Shown here: positions 53,291 through 62,329 of the stretch, piece by piece
How positions within the stretch are numbered: position 1 is the first letter of the stretch
Layout of the letters: each line of letters begins with the position of its first letter
NCBI RefSeq assembly: GCF_000520015.2
Contig: NZ_CP007044.2
Location: 4,464,001 to 4,528,000, forward strand
Source of the DNA: Chania multitudinisentens RB-25
GTDB taxonomy: Bacteria; Pseudomonadota; Gammaproteobacteria; Enterobacterales; Enterobacteriaceae
Reading direction: 5' to 3'
Length of the DNA stretch: 64,000 bases
The notes under the pieces: model-generated
Databases searched by the model: none
The model's input: only the letters and a program-made list of their open reading frames with translations
What the model was told of the DNA's origin: nothing
Position numbers and translations under genes: made by a program

Positions 53291-53808
53291 GAGGCAATAT
53301 TCTCTAAAAGTGGCTTGAGTAACGTATTACGACCCGTATTCGCACTGACTTCTTCGGCTTCGACAGAAGGCGTTTTTTTGCTGAACATTTTTTTAAAACG
53401 CGAGGCATCTACCGGCTGAGAAGGTTGTGCCGCCTGCGAAACAATTGGCGCAACAAACGGTTCGTCCCTACTAGGTTCAGTAACCGGGGGAATGATTTGT
53501 TTAAAATCGTGAGTGGCATGCCCAGGCAACAGTTGGTTATTGATGGGAGCCGCACGCGGTTGTTGTGCGGGTTGTGGCTCCAAACCAGAGGGCAGCATAG
53601 AGGAAAATTCGGTAGCGCTTGCTGGCGTTGGCTGCATACTGCGATCAAGACTGGAAGAAGCACCAAGCCCTTCTTCCGCTATCTGTTCAACGATAGGCCA
53701 GCGGTGTAAAGCCAACGCACTATCATCATTAGGAAATTCTTTATAATCAATATCTTTCATATTGACTTTATTTTTGAACTGCTGAACATCATCGTATTTA
53801 CTCATCAT
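53281..53808 (-). CDS. bcsO: BcsO-type proline-rich protein with BcsR-like N-terminus
   Basis: A 175-aa protein. Residues 1-50 contain MKDIDYKEF...ALALHRWPIVEQIAEE, which resembles E. coli BcsR (DIDY...ALKRWPLLAEFA) in motif order and spacing. The rest is proline-, glutamine- and serine-rich and apparently disordered, ending in a basic RFKKMFSKKTP patch. Proline-rich BcsO occurs at the head of type I-like operons of Dickeya, Enterobacter and relatives. It is first in this operon and overlaps bcsQ. If the N-terminus binds BcsQ as BcsR does, this would be a BcsR with a proline-rich tail. Start at 53808 or the adjacent ATG. Confidence 0.8.
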   Translation of the reverse strand: MMSKYDDVQQFKNKVNMKDIDYKEFPNDDSALALHRWPIVEQIAEEGLGASSSLDRSMQPTPASATEFSSMLPSGLEPQPAQQPRAAPINNQLLPGHATHDFKQIIPPVTEPSRDEPFVAPIVSQAAQPSQPVDASRFKKMFSKKTPSVEAEEVSANTGRNTLLKPLLENIASCR

Positions 53809-54185
53809 CCCTACCTATAAGATTATACTTCGCATTCTATCAACGCATGCTAATAGCCCATGCTGAAAAACGTGATTCATAACCCAAAACACATATACAT
53901 CACTGTACAGGCATTTTAAGAACCTCTTCTCTTATGGCTTAGATAATAGTAGTCCTCAAGCTCTGTTTTACAACAATGATCTGACCAAGACAGAGATAAT
54001 TTCATTCATCAAGTGGATGTATTTCAAGGTTCACCCCTTCCTGAGCGCCCCAAAGCGCTTTTTGAGTGTAATCCACTTCTGTAAAGTTATATACTCACGT
54101 TTGTAAAGTTTTTCTAATAAACCGCTTTCTGCACCTAACAGGCTCTCCCTAAGAAGTTAGGCATACTTTTCAATGGGTGATTTTC
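53809..54185. other. Upstream region of the cellulose operon
   Basis: A 377-bp gap between bcsO and ybiB, both on the minus strand. It must hold the bcs promoter. I see a small hairpin AGCGC/GCGCT with TTTTT on the plus strand (54044-54063) and a short repeated TGTAAAGTT around 54072-54105, but no site I can assign to a regulator. Confidence 0.35.
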
Positions 54186-55139
54186 TCAACGCACGCGCGC
54201 CAACCCCTGTGCCAAAGTCTCTACCTCACCGGTTGCCACCAGGCAACAGGCGATTTGCCATAAAATAGGCTCTGGGATCGCCACTTCACCCGCCAGGCAG
54301 CGTTCGGTCCAGCGCGCGGTAGTCTCGGCATCTTTGGCCTCAGGCAATGCCACAGGCGCATCCTGCTGTGGCCGTTCCAGTAAAACGTGCTGCTCACCAT
54401 CAACGAGATAGTGAATCTGTGGGCAACGCTGCGGATTGGCATAAGCTTCACCTTCCGTACCGTGCATCAACAACCCTCGCGCACCGATCTGGCGGAAAAA
54501 CGACGCCACACGCCCAACGTATTCCGGGTGTGAAACGCTGGCAATACGCAACACGTTGGCATCGCCAAACGGCGTGGCCAATTTGGCTAACGTGTGGGCG
54601 CTATTGCGCACCCCCATCTTCCAACGCAGATCAAGCTGGGTTGCCATTGGTGGTGAAAGCACAGATACCGGGATAAAAACCGGTAAACCACTCTCCAGCC
54701 GCTGCTGGGCATGAAGAGGATCTTCAGACCACGGCACGCCGAGCGTGCGAAAGATTTCCGCACTGGTGATGCGCGTGCTGTCATTCAACACGCCATGCAC
54801 CACCACCGGCAACCCCACACGCGCTAACAGCAAAGCCAGCAAGGGCGTCAGGTTGGCCTGTTTCCGCGCACCGTTGTAACTTGGCAGCACCACCGGCATT
54901 GGACGCTGCTGTGGTTTTTGCAAGCGCATCACCTGCTGCTGCATCGCCTGATAGAAACCCAGCATTTCGGCTTCGGCCTCCCCTTTGATGCGCATGGCAA
55001 TCAGTATGCCCCCCAGCTCCAACTCAGGCACCTCACCCGCCAGCATTGCCTGATAAAGCTGAAAGGCGGTTTCCTGATTCAAATCGCGTGCATGGTTCTT
55101 ACCACGACCTATTTCTTTGATAATCTTGGTGTAATCCAT
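54186..55139 (-). CDS. ybiB: YbiB/TrpD2-family protein
   Basis: A 317-aa protein (320 in E. coli) with the anthranilate phosphoribosyltransferase fold (IIKEIGRGKNHARDLNQETAFQLYQAMLAGEV at the start, KQANLTPLLALLLARVGLPVVVHG in the middle). The TrpD2 subfamily lacks the anthranilate enzyme's role; the E. coli protein binds nucleic acid and is co-transcribed with the SOS gene dinG. Here dinG is 5 kb away with unrelated units between, so that link is broken. The plus-strand neighbours rule out a shared transcript. Confidence 0.9.
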   Translation of the reverse strand: MDYTKIIKEIGRGKNHARDLNQETAFQLYQAMLAGEVPELELGGILIAMRIKGEAEAEMLGFYQAMQQQVMRLQKPQQRPMPVVLPSYNGARKQANLTPLLALLLARVGLPVVVHGVLNDSTRITSAEIFRTLGVPWSEDPLHAQQRLESGLPVFIPVSVLSPPMATQLDLRWKMGVRNSAHTLAKLATPFGDANVLRIASVSHPEYVGRVASFFRQIGARGLLMHGTEGEAYANPQRCPQIHYLVDGEQHVLLERPQQDAPVALPEAKDAETTARWTERCLAGEVAIPEPILWQIACCLVATGEVETLAQGLARVR

Positions 55140-55175
55140 CGTTCAGTTCCGCTGATTCATTTTGCCATACATAAC

Positions 55176-55808
55176 TTAGCCACGCCGCCGTTCAACCTCA
55201 TCAGCCAATTGCTGCTGCGCACCGTCACCTGCCCGCAACCCAGCGATTACGCCGCTGATATCTGCCGCATTACGGTTCTGGCTCATTTTCCATTTGCCCT
55301 CCCGCCGCGTGACAACAATTTCAATCCCGACAATCGCCTTCATCTGGCTGGCAATATAGTTTGCCGGAGCCTCGTCAATACGCCAGGGTTGAGGCTGATT
55401 CCCTTCATTCAGGGCAGTCAACGCGGCTAACTGATGCTGTAGCCAGAGCGGATCCTCCGTCACCATTGGCTTTCCCCACATCTGCACCATGGTATAATTC
55501 CAGGTTGGCACCACTTTGCCGCTCTGAAGCTTGGTGGCATACCAGTTTGGTGAGATATAGCCTTCCACCCCCTGAAATACCACCAGGCACTCTGGCATCC
55601 TTTGCAGCGCTCGCCAATGAGGGTTAGCTCGCGCCATATGCGCCCTCAGTGTTACCTCTCCCTGTTCATCAGCATGAACAAGAAAAGGAACCGGGTCGGC
55701 CAACATGCCTTGAGCACCGTGGCTGATTAACAACCCTAACGGATTAGCCTGCACCAAGGCCAATTGAGTGGCGAAATCATCTTCACGGAATGAGCTGGGC
55801 TGATACAT
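55176..55808 (-). CDS. FMN-binding negative transcriptional regulator, PaiB family
   Basis: A 210-aa split-barrel flavin-binding protein: MYQPSSFREDDFATQLALVQANPLGLLISHG, then DPVPFLVHADEQGEVTLRAHMARANPHW, SPNWYATK and VPTWNYTMVQMWG, all characteristic of PaiB (from Bacillus, where it affects sporulation and protease genes). Despite the family name there is no helix-turn-helix, so a role as an FMN enzyme or heme-binding protein is as likely. ATG 55808 has AAGGA about 10 nt upstream. It lies 36 nt upstream of ybiB on the same strand. Confidence 0.85.
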   Translation of the reverse strand: MYQPSSFREDDFATQLALVQANPLGLLISHGAQGMLADPVPFLVHADEQGEVTLRAHMARANPHWRALQRMPECLVVFQGVEGYISPNWYATKLQSGKVVPTWNYTMVQMWGKPMVTEDPLWLQHQLAALTALNEGNQPQPWRIDEAPANYIASQMKAIVGIEIVVTRREGKWKMSQNRNAADISGVIAGLRAGDGAQQQLADEVERRRG

Positions 55809-55925
55809 GCTGCGCAACGTCCTTATTATCAGGGGAATTTGATATATGTATCACAATTTACCGCAGATGCCCGAATGCGATAATATCCATAAATATCCCA
55901 AGGGATTATGTATCTTCGGCCAAAT

Positions 55926-56480
55926 ATGGATGGAAAAATGGAAATGTATATCGGCTTAGCCGTTATTGCCGTGGTGTTGCTCTGGGCCATCGTGACTTAT
56001 AACCGCTTTATCTCCCTGCGCCGCTTCAAAGACGAAGCCTGGAGCGGTATTGCAGTGCAGCTCAAACGCCGCCACGATCTGGCGCCGAATCTGCTGAGCT
56101 TGGTCAAACGCTATGCTCAGCATGAGAAAGAGTTGCTGGAAGAAATCACCCGCCAGCGCAGCAACCTGGTCGGCAATACTCAGCAGATTGCCGAGAGTGA
56201 GCGGCAATATTCAGGTGTCCTGGGGCGCGTTTTTGCCCTGGCTGAAGCCTATCCAGAACTGAAAGCCAACGAGAACTTCCTGTCTCTGCAACAATCCCTC
56301 GCTGAGATAGAAGAACAATTGCAGATGGCACGCCGTTATTTCAACAGCACGGTGCGTGATTTCAACATTCTGGTGGAGTCATTCCCCAGTTTACTGTTAG
56401 CCCGGGCATTCAATTTCAACGTGGATGCGTTTTTTGAGCTTGAAAATCCTGAAGATGCCAAGCTACCACGGATGGATTAA
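55926..56480 (+). CDS. LemA family protein
   Basis: A 184-aa protein with one N-terminal membrane helix (MYIGLAVIAVVLLWAIVTYN) and the LemA four-helix core (FISLRRFKDEAWSGIAVQLKRRHDLAPNLLSLVKRYAQHEKELL, ARRYFNSTVRDFNILVESFPSLLLA). LemA proteins are membrane-anchored with no firm biochemical role. It is immediately followed by a DUF2207 protein, a pairing found in many bacteria. The start may be ATG 55926, 55938 or 55944; none has a strong ribosome site. Confidence 0.88.
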   Translation: MDGKMEMYIGLAVIAVVLLWAIVTYNRFISLRRFKDEAWSGIAVQLKRRHDLAPNLLSLVKRYAQHEKELLEEITRQRSNLVGNTQQIAESERQYSGVLGRVFALAEAYPELKANENFLSLQQSLAEIEEQLQMARRYFNSTVRDFNILVESFPSLLLARAFNFNVDAFFELENPEDAKLPRMD

Positions 56481-56484
56481 CGCA

Positions 56485-58536
56485 ATGATAAGTTTATCTG
56501 GCAGGATACTGCGCGCACTCGGGCTGTGGTTGGTCGTTGCAACAGGAGCCGTGCAAGCGGCTAATGATATTGCCATCAGCATACCCGTTGCCGACGTGAC
56601 CGACAGGGCAGCTCCACCGGCTGCCACTGCCCCTCAGCGGGTTCGCGCTTATGAACATATTTTATCGTTTGACGCCCGTGCGCGTTTTGATGCGGATGGC
56701 AGCATGGCGATCAGCGAAACCATCAAGGTACAATCTCTGGGCAAACAAATACGCCGAGGGATTTTCCGCACGCTGCCGTTAACCTGGAACCGGCAGGACG
56801 GCAAAATTTTCAGCGTCAACTATCAGATTAACAACGTATTACGCGATGGCGTGGCTGAACCTTTCAGCGTGGTTAAAGAAGGTGAAACGCTCACCGTGCG
56901 TATTGGCAGCGCTGAACATTTCTTGCAACCCGGCATTTACAGCTATGAGATCCAATACCAAATCCGTAATCATTTCAGCCGTTTCCCCGAGTGGGATGAG
57001 CTTTACTGGAATGTAACCGGCAACGACTGGGCATACTCCATTGATAAAGCCAGCTTTCATCTGAAACTGCCCGAAGCCAGCGCATTTTTGAACAGCGAAG
57101 GCAAAGACACCCGGCTGAGAAGCATTGATATTTATACCGGAATGTACGGTGCCAAAGGGCAAAACGCGCAGATCCTGCCTGATGGCAGCGTGCAGACAGT
57201 GCAACCGCTGAAACGAGGCGAAGGGCTAACCGTTGTCTATACTTGGCCACGCAGTATTCTTACTCGTGCACCCGCACCGGAAGCTGCCTCACCGTTAGTC
57301 CATCTGCTGTTGCCCACCGTCAAAACCAGCGCATTATGGATACCGCTGTTCCTCCTGGCTGGCTACTACCTGTTTTGGTGGCGAAAAAATGTTATTGCCA
57401 CCGGGTTGAAAATGCCGCCGATAGTGCCGCTGTACGCGCTTCCGGACAATATGTCGCCGGGTTATCTGCGCTATATCACCCAGCGTAAGTACGATGACAT
57501 TGCCTTTAGCAGCGATCTGCTGGATCTCGTTGCTAAACGCGGCATGACCATTACGGAAAAACCGAGCACCTCTAAACGTTCTGCGAATGAGCAGTGGCTG
57601 TCACAACAGCCTAATGAGAGTAACAGGCAATTAAATGCAAATGACAGACGGTTGCTCAGTACCCTGTTTAGTGGCGATCGCCAAAACATCAATCTCAGCC
57701 AGGCCTATCAGCAGCCAATGCAAAATGCCCTCCAGTGGCTAGAGCAGCGCTGTACAAAACAGCAGAAACAGTTATTTGCTAAACGTTCGGGGCCAATATG
57801 GCGCGGAATATTAATCATGCTGTTGGTGCCCGTACTCTGCGGCACACTATTCAGCCCTGCCGCCGCGTTAGTCACCATTCCGGCTTTATTGTTTCTGCTC
57901 GCGGGTATTACACTGCTTTCTTTACCGCTGAGATTTTTATTTAGCCCGAGAAAGATGTGGAATGATTGGGGATTTTTCGCCCTGTTCCTCGCATTGATAT
58001 TTGGCCCACTGACCATTTTCGCCAGCAGCCTGTTCATGTTTAACCTGCTTCCTTTGACCCAGTTGCCGGCAGGATACGTTGGCGCACTGGCGCTGGTTGT
58101 TCTGTTGTGCGTGGCCTTCGGTTGGCTGGCACCGCGTTACACACAGCAGGGATTGAACGATTTAGCCACTGCCCAAGGGCTGCAACTGTATCTTGGCGCA
58201 GCCGAGAAGCATCGCTATCAGGCACTTTACCCGCCCGACAAACTGGTTTCCCATTTTGAACGTATGCTGCCCTACGCGCTGGCCCTTGGGGTTGGCAAAA
58301 CCTGGGCTAACACCTTTGCACAATACCTGAGCAGCACAGACGCCATGTCGGAGGTATTTGCCAACGCAGACTGGAACAACGTGCGTCGCTTCAACCGTTC
58401 CTGCCGCTCATCGTCCATGTCGCGCCCCAGCAGCAGTTCAAGCTCAGGTTCGAGTTCTAGTTCCAGGGGTTCAGGCTCATCCGGCCGCGGCTCGTCAGGG
58501 CGCGGTTCTGGCGGTGGAGGTGGCGGCGGCTGGTAA
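56485..58536 (+). CDS. DUF2207 membrane protein with serine/glycine-rich tail
   Basis: A 683-aa protein. A signal sequence (RILRALGLWLVVATGAVQA) is followed by an extracytoplasmic domain with RAYEHILSFDARARFDADGSMAISETIKVQSLGKQIRRGIFRTLP (the DUF2207 start), a membrane helix at about residues 275-295, a cytoplasmic part, then three more helices (WRGILIMLLVPVLCGTLF and on). The C-terminus is a low-complexity S/R/G-rich tail ending GGGGGGGW, typical of this family. It starts 4 nt after LemA. The function is unknown; a LemA/DUF2207 membrane complex is inferred from the pairing. Confidence 0.85.
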   Translation: MISLSGRILRALGLWLVVATGAVQAANDIAISIPVADVTDRAAPPAATAPQRVRAYEHILSFDARARFDADGSMAISETIKVQSLGKQIRRGIFRTLPLTWNRQDGKIFSVNYQINNVLRDGVAEPFSVVKEGETLTVRIGSAEHFLQPGIYSYEIQYQIRNHFSRFPEWDELYWNVTGNDWAYSIDKASFHLKLPEASAFLNSEGKDTRLRSIDIYTGMYGAKGQNAQILPDGSVQTVQPLKRGEGLTVVYTWPRSILTRAPAPEAASPLVHLLLPTVKTSALWIPLFLLAGYYLFWWRKNVIATGLKMPPIVPLYALPDNMSPGYLRYITQRKYDDIAFSSDLLDLVAKRGMTITEKPSTSKRSANEQWLSQQPNESNRQLNANDRRLLSTLFSGDRQNINLSQAYQQPMQNALQWLEQRCTKQQKQLFAKRSGPIWRGILIMLLVPVLCGTLFSPAAALVTIPALLFLLAGITLLSLPLRFLFSPRKMWNDWGFFALFLALIFGPLTIFASSLFMFNLLPLTQLPAGYVGALALVVLLCVAFGWLAPRYTQQGLNDLATAQGLQLYLGAAEKHRYQALYPPDKLVSHFERMLPYALALGVGKTWANTFAQYLSSTDAMSEVFANADWNNVRRFNRSCRSSSMSRPSSSSSSGSSSSSRGSGSSGRGSSGRGSGGGGGGGW

Positions 58537-58540
58537 GTAT

Positions 58541-58573
58541 AACGCCACACCAGAGTCAACTGGCGTGGCGTTG
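58541..58573 (+). terminator. Hairpin after the DUF2207 gene
   Basis: AACGCCACACCAG pairs with CTGGCGTGGCGTT (13 bp, one mismatch) around AGTCAA, directly after the stop codon. There is no T-run, so termination is uncertain. Confidence 0.5.
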
Positions 58574-58654
58574 GATCATCTCACTTTGCCATAGCCGCGC
58601 AGGCCCCAGCAGATAGGGGTAATACATCAAGGCGATAGATTATTATTTATTTCG

Positions 58655-59557
58655 CTAAACTAAGGGCTTAGCCTGCTTAAGCTGCGGCATTCGCCGTTCG
58701 CCCAGCAGATTCATTCCAGCAGTAGCCAGCAGAATCATTGCCGCACCAACAAACTGTAGCAGCGCCAAATGGTGACCAAATGCCAGCCAATCCACTCCCA
58801 TGGCGGCAATGGGGTAGATAAACGACAACGAACCGGTCAAATGGGTTGGCAGTTTCTGAATCGCCCCGTATAACAGCACATACATCAAGCCGGTATGCAT
58901 AATGCCAAGCGTAACCAACATTCCCCATTGAGCAGGGCTGGTCTGCGCGTAAAAATCAACAAACGGCGACAGCATCACCACGCCCACCGTCACCTGAATC
59001 AAGGCAACCAGATGGGGCGGTGTACCTTTCAGGTGTTTGGCAGCCAACGCCATCAGCGCATAGCAAAACGCCGCACCGAGTGATAACAAAATCCCCCACA
59101 GATAAGTCTGTTGCCCAGCCGCCGAATCTCGTCGTGCCAACACCATCAGCATCATGCCGATAAACGCCAGCAGCAACCAGAACAACTTACGCAACGTTAA
59201 CTTTTCCCCCAGAAACAGCGCCCCAAGCCCCAGCAGCATAAAAGGCTGAGTGTTGTACACCACGGTAGCGATAGAAATAGAAACATAATCATAGGCGGCA
59301 AACAGTAGCAACCAGTTCACTACCAGCGCCACCCCACCGGCGATAGCCAACAACACGGTGGCACGCGGCAACAACTCACGTTTTAACTGCCCCAGAAAAG
59401 CGCATACCAACAACAACACCAATGCGCCCATGGTGCAACGCCAAAACACCGTATTAATAACAGGCTGACCAGACATCAGCACAAACCAGCCGATGCTACC
59501 GGAGATCAACATAGCAGCGGCCATCTCCAGCGAACCGCGTTTTATCTCTGTATGCAT
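58655..59557 (-). CDS. EamA/DMT-family transporter
   Basis: A 300-aa inner-membrane protein with ten helices in two EamA repeats (EMAAAMLISGSIGWFVLMSGQPVINTVFWRCTMGALVLLLVC; SFIYPIAAMGVDWLAFGHHL at the second). The family exports amino acids or metabolites. ATG 59557 has GAGG 8 nt upstream. It is divergent from an Lrp-type regulator, a common pairing for amino-acid exporters, so it may export an amino acid that the regulator senses. Confidence 0.87.
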   Translation of the reverse strand: MHTEIKRGSLEMAAAMLISGSIGWFVLMSGQPVINTVFWRCTMGALVLLLVCAFLGQLKRELLPRATVLLAIAGGVALVVNWLLLFAAYDYVSISIATVVYNTQPFMLLGLGALFLGEKLTLRKLFWLLLAFIGMMLMVLARRDSAAGQQTYLWGILLSLGAAFCYALMALAAKHLKGTPPHLVALIQVTVGVVMLSPFVDFYAQTSPAQWGMLVTLGIMHTGLMYVLLYGAIQKLPTHLTGSLSFIYPIAAMGVDWLAFGHHLALLQFVGAAMILLATAGMNLLGERRMPQLKQAKPLV

Positions 59558-59692
59558 CCGCAATTCCTCTTAAGTAAACTGGATATTAGCTTGCAGTTTT
59601 TCGGCTCGGTTTTATATGGTATAAAAAAGGAAATTTTGCTTAATAACCTTTATATCGCAGGTTAAAAACCTAATTTCCCTAATGGAGAGGTT

Positions 59693-60127
59693 ATGGATGA
59701 TATCGATCGTCAAATTCTGACCATTCTGGCTACGGATGCGCGTATTTCGTTGAAAGCGCTGAGTGCACAAGTCGCTCTTTCTTCTCCCAGCACTTCAGAA
59801 CGGCTGCGACGGTTGGAAGAAAACGGCGTGATTCAAGGCTATACGTTGAACGTCAATCTGCAAGCACTCGGTTATGGTTTTCAGTCGCTGATACGTATCA
59901 AACCCTTACCCGGTCTGCTGAAAAAAGTGGAACTGATGTTGCAGCAAACACCGGAAGTGATCGAGTGTGACAAAATAACCGGCGAAGACTGCTTTATCGC
60001 CCGGCTGGTATCACATTCGATGGAGCAGCTCGATCAGATATTAGATAAGTTGGCCGAAAGCGCACAATGTAATACTTCAATCGTCAAAACCACGCCGGTA
60101 AAGCGCCGTTTACCGCCCCTGACTTAA
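59693..60127 (+). CDS. Lrp/AsnC-family transcriptional regulator
   Basis: A 144-aa regulator: N-terminal winged helix (DDIDRQILTILATDARISLKALSAQVALSSPSTSERLRRLEENGVIQGY) and a C-terminal RAM ligand-binding domain (IKPLPGLLKKVELMLQQTPEVIECDKITGEDCFIARLV). Lrp-type proteins respond to amino acids. GGAGAGG lies upstream of ATG 59693. It faces away from the EamA exporter gene 135 bp away and probably controls it. Its stop directly abuts the convergent dinG stop. Confidence 0.92.
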   Translation: MDDIDRQILTILATDARISLKALSAQVALSSPSTSERLRRLEENGVIQGYTLNVNLQALGYGFQSLIRIKPLPGLLKKVELMLQQTPEVIECDKITGEDCFIARLVSHSMEQLDQILDKLAESAQCNTSIVKTTPVKRRLPPLT

Positions 60128-62329
60128 TCAGCGGGCACGGCGGCGGGCGAACGGGCTTTTACGCTTTTTCTCTTTTTTCGTCGCACTGGCGGCAGACTTT
60201 AACGCCGCCAGATGCGCTTTGTCGGCTTCTGGCACTTCGCGCTGTTCGATCGGAAACACCGGTAGCGCCGCCAGCAGCCGTGAACCGTAGCTTTTGGTCA
60301 GCAAGCGGCGATCGTAAATCACGATTTCACCGTGGCATTCATTGCTGCGAATCAAGCGCCCCACCTGCTGGATCAGGTTAAACGACGCGCTCGGCAGGCT
60401 TTGTACTTCGAACGGATAGCGGTTAAGTGATTTAAGCCATTCACCTTCGGTCAGGATCACCGGGCTGTCGATCGGCGGGAAAGCAATCTTGTGAATATGT
60501 ACCTGCGTCAGCAGTTCCCCTTTCAGATCCAGCCCTTCAGCAAACGACTGCAAGCCAATCAGCACGCTGGCGCTACCTTTCTCCACCCGTTTGCGGTGCT
60601 CTTCTACCAGCCGATAACGTGGCTGATCGCCCTGCACCAGCAGCATCAAACGCAGATCGGTCACGTAGCTCAAGAAGGTCTGCATTGCCCGGTGGCTGCT
60701 GAACAGGATCAGCATCCCTTTATGCTTACCGCTGGCCTGTTCGCCCCGGAAGAAACGCGCCATCTCTTCCAGATGTTCGGCCTCATTGACCATTGCCGGT
60801 TCAAAGCGCATGTTGGGAATAACAATCTTGCCCTGCTCAACGTGGTTGAACGGTGAATCCAGAGTGGCAAAGCGATCGCCAGCCTTCTCAGTCAGCCCAC
60901 TCATCTCTTGCAGGCGCGAGAAGCTGTTGAGCGAGCGCAGCGTGGCAGAGGTAATTACCACATGCGGTACTTTGCGCCACAGCAGTTTTTCCAACTGATC
61001 GCTAACGCGAATGCCCACACAGTGCAGATAAAGATGAATGACGTTATCGCGCAGCTCACGCACCACCCACTTGGAGATCGGCGCGTTGGAAGACTTATCC
61101 AGCGCAGCCAGCCGCCACAGCTTGCTCATCGCCTCCAGATAGCCCAGCGTGCGGCTCATCTGGATGATAGAGCGGTGCAAACGCACAATGTCGTGCTTGC
61201 CGGTCTGTTCGGTGAGATCGTTAAGGATAAATTCGGCCAGGCCACGCAACCCGTCGGTGAGTTTAAACAGGCGCGCGCAGAGCTCGACCATCTCCGCAGG
61301 CAGTTCACCCATTGCGAAACGGTGCTCAGCCTTGCTGCTATCCGGCGGTAAATAAGCATTGACCTGATGTTCGAAAATCTGGATCAACTCACGCATTTCT
61401 TCGCAGTGGTTTTTCAAGCGTTCGTTATTGGCCAGCCCCGGCGGGTTTTTCGGCCGGTACTGCGTCATGCACTGCTCCACCTGGCGCACGATCATATCAA
61501 GTTGCAGGTTGCTCCACAGCGCGGTAATTTCCCCTTCCATCTCCAGCGCATCCCGTGCCACCTCCGGCAGGTGATGGCCTTCATCCAGCACCAGCAGCAA
61601 CTCTTTCGGGTTCGGCAGCACCGATTCAGTTTCCAGCGCCGCCATCACCAGGGCGTGATTAGCCACCACCACATCGGCGGTTTCGATCTCTTTGCGCGCA
61701 ATATAAAACGGACATTCTCGAATGTAATGGCAGTTACGGCCCAGACAGTTAGCCTTATCGGTGCTCAGCTTGGCCCATAACGGATCGTCGATGGATAACT
61801 GATAATGATCGCGCAGGCCATCCCACTCATAACGGCTGAGGGCTTTCGACAACTTTTGGCATAGCGCCAGCTCTTCCCCATTGGACGGCGCCAGTTCATT
61901 TTCGTCCAGATACAGCATCAGATCGCCCTGCCCGGCCACATCGGTGCTCATCGCCGCCAGATTGCGCGGGCAAACGTAGCGCCCACGGCCAAATGCGCCG
62001 GTGAATTTCAGATCGGGAATGATCTTTTTCAACAGCGGCAAATCTTTACTGTAGATCTGATCCTGCAACGCCACGTTAGCCGTGCTGACCACCAGCGGTT
62101 TGCTCTCAGCACGCCCCACGGCAATGCCTGGGATCAGGTACGAAAGCGTTTTACCCACGCCGGTCGGGGCTTCAATCGCCAGATGGCGTGAATAATCTCC
62201 AGCCAGGGTTTTCGCCACCTCGGCAATCATCTGCCGCTGTGGGGCACGGGAAATAAAGTCCGGTATTTGTTGTTGCAGGGCTTTGTACCACTGGCCGATC
62301 TGATCTTTAACTGCGGAGGAGAGCGCCAT
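60128..62329 (-). CDS. dinG: ATP-dependent DNA helicase DinG
   Basis: A 733-aa superfamily 2 XPD-like 5'-3' helicase (716 in E. coli). Walker A is EAPTGVGKT (53-61). Four cysteines in VCPRNLAAM and NCLGRNCHYIRECPF form the iron-sulphur cluster. DEGHH is the DEAH-type Walker B, and the C-terminal motif VI is QQVGRLIRSN. It removes R-loops and helps forks pass transcription; in E. coli it is SOS-induced. I see no good LexA box in the 312 bp upstream. The C-terminal tail is basic (KKEKKRKSPFARRRAR). Confidence 0.95.
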   Translation of the reverse strand: MALSSAVKDQIGQWYKALQQQIPDFISRAPQRQMIAEVAKTLAGDYSRHLAIEAPTGVGKTLSYLIPGIAVGRAESKPLVVSTANVALQDQIYSKDLPLLKKIIPDLKFTGAFGRGRYVCPRNLAAMSTDVAGQGDLMLYLDENELAPSNGEELALCQKLSKALSRYEWDGLRDHYQLSIDDPLWAKLSTDKANCLGRNCHYIRECPFYIARKEIETADVVVANHALVMAALETESVLPNPKELLLVLDEGHHLPEVARDALEMEGEITALWSNLQLDMIVRQVEQCMTQYRPKNPPGLANNERLKNHCEEMRELIQIFEHQVNAYLPPDSSKAEHRFAMGELPAEMVELCARLFKLTDGLRGLAEFILNDLTEQTGKHDIVRLHRSIIQMSRTLGYLEAMSKLWRLAALDKSSNAPISKWVVRELRDNVIHLYLHCVGIRVSDQLEKLLWRKVPHVVITSATLRSLNSFSRLQEMSGLTEKAGDRFATLDSPFNHVEQGKIVIPNMRFEPAMVNEAEHLEEMARFFRGEQASGKHKGMLILFSSHRAMQTFLSYVTDLRLMLLVQGDQPRYRLVEEHRKRVEKGSASVLIGLQSFAEGLDLKGELLTQVHIHKIAFPPIDSPVILTEGEWLKSLNRYPFEVQSLPSASFNLIQQVGRLIRSNECHGEIVIYDRRLLTKSYGSRLLAALPVFPIEQREVPEADKAHLAALKSAASATKKEKKRKSPFARRRAR

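Noticed and set aside
54044..54063. AGCGC/GCGCT hairpin with T-run on the plus strand upstream of bcsO
   Set aside because: No plus-strand gene precedes it, and on the minus strand it has no T-run, so a terminator role is not supported.
58430..58536. Repetitive serine/glycine codons looking like a tandem repeat or sequencing artefact
   Set aside because: S/G-rich tails ending in GGGGGGW-like sequence are normal for DUF2207 proteins and the frame stays open to a proper stop.
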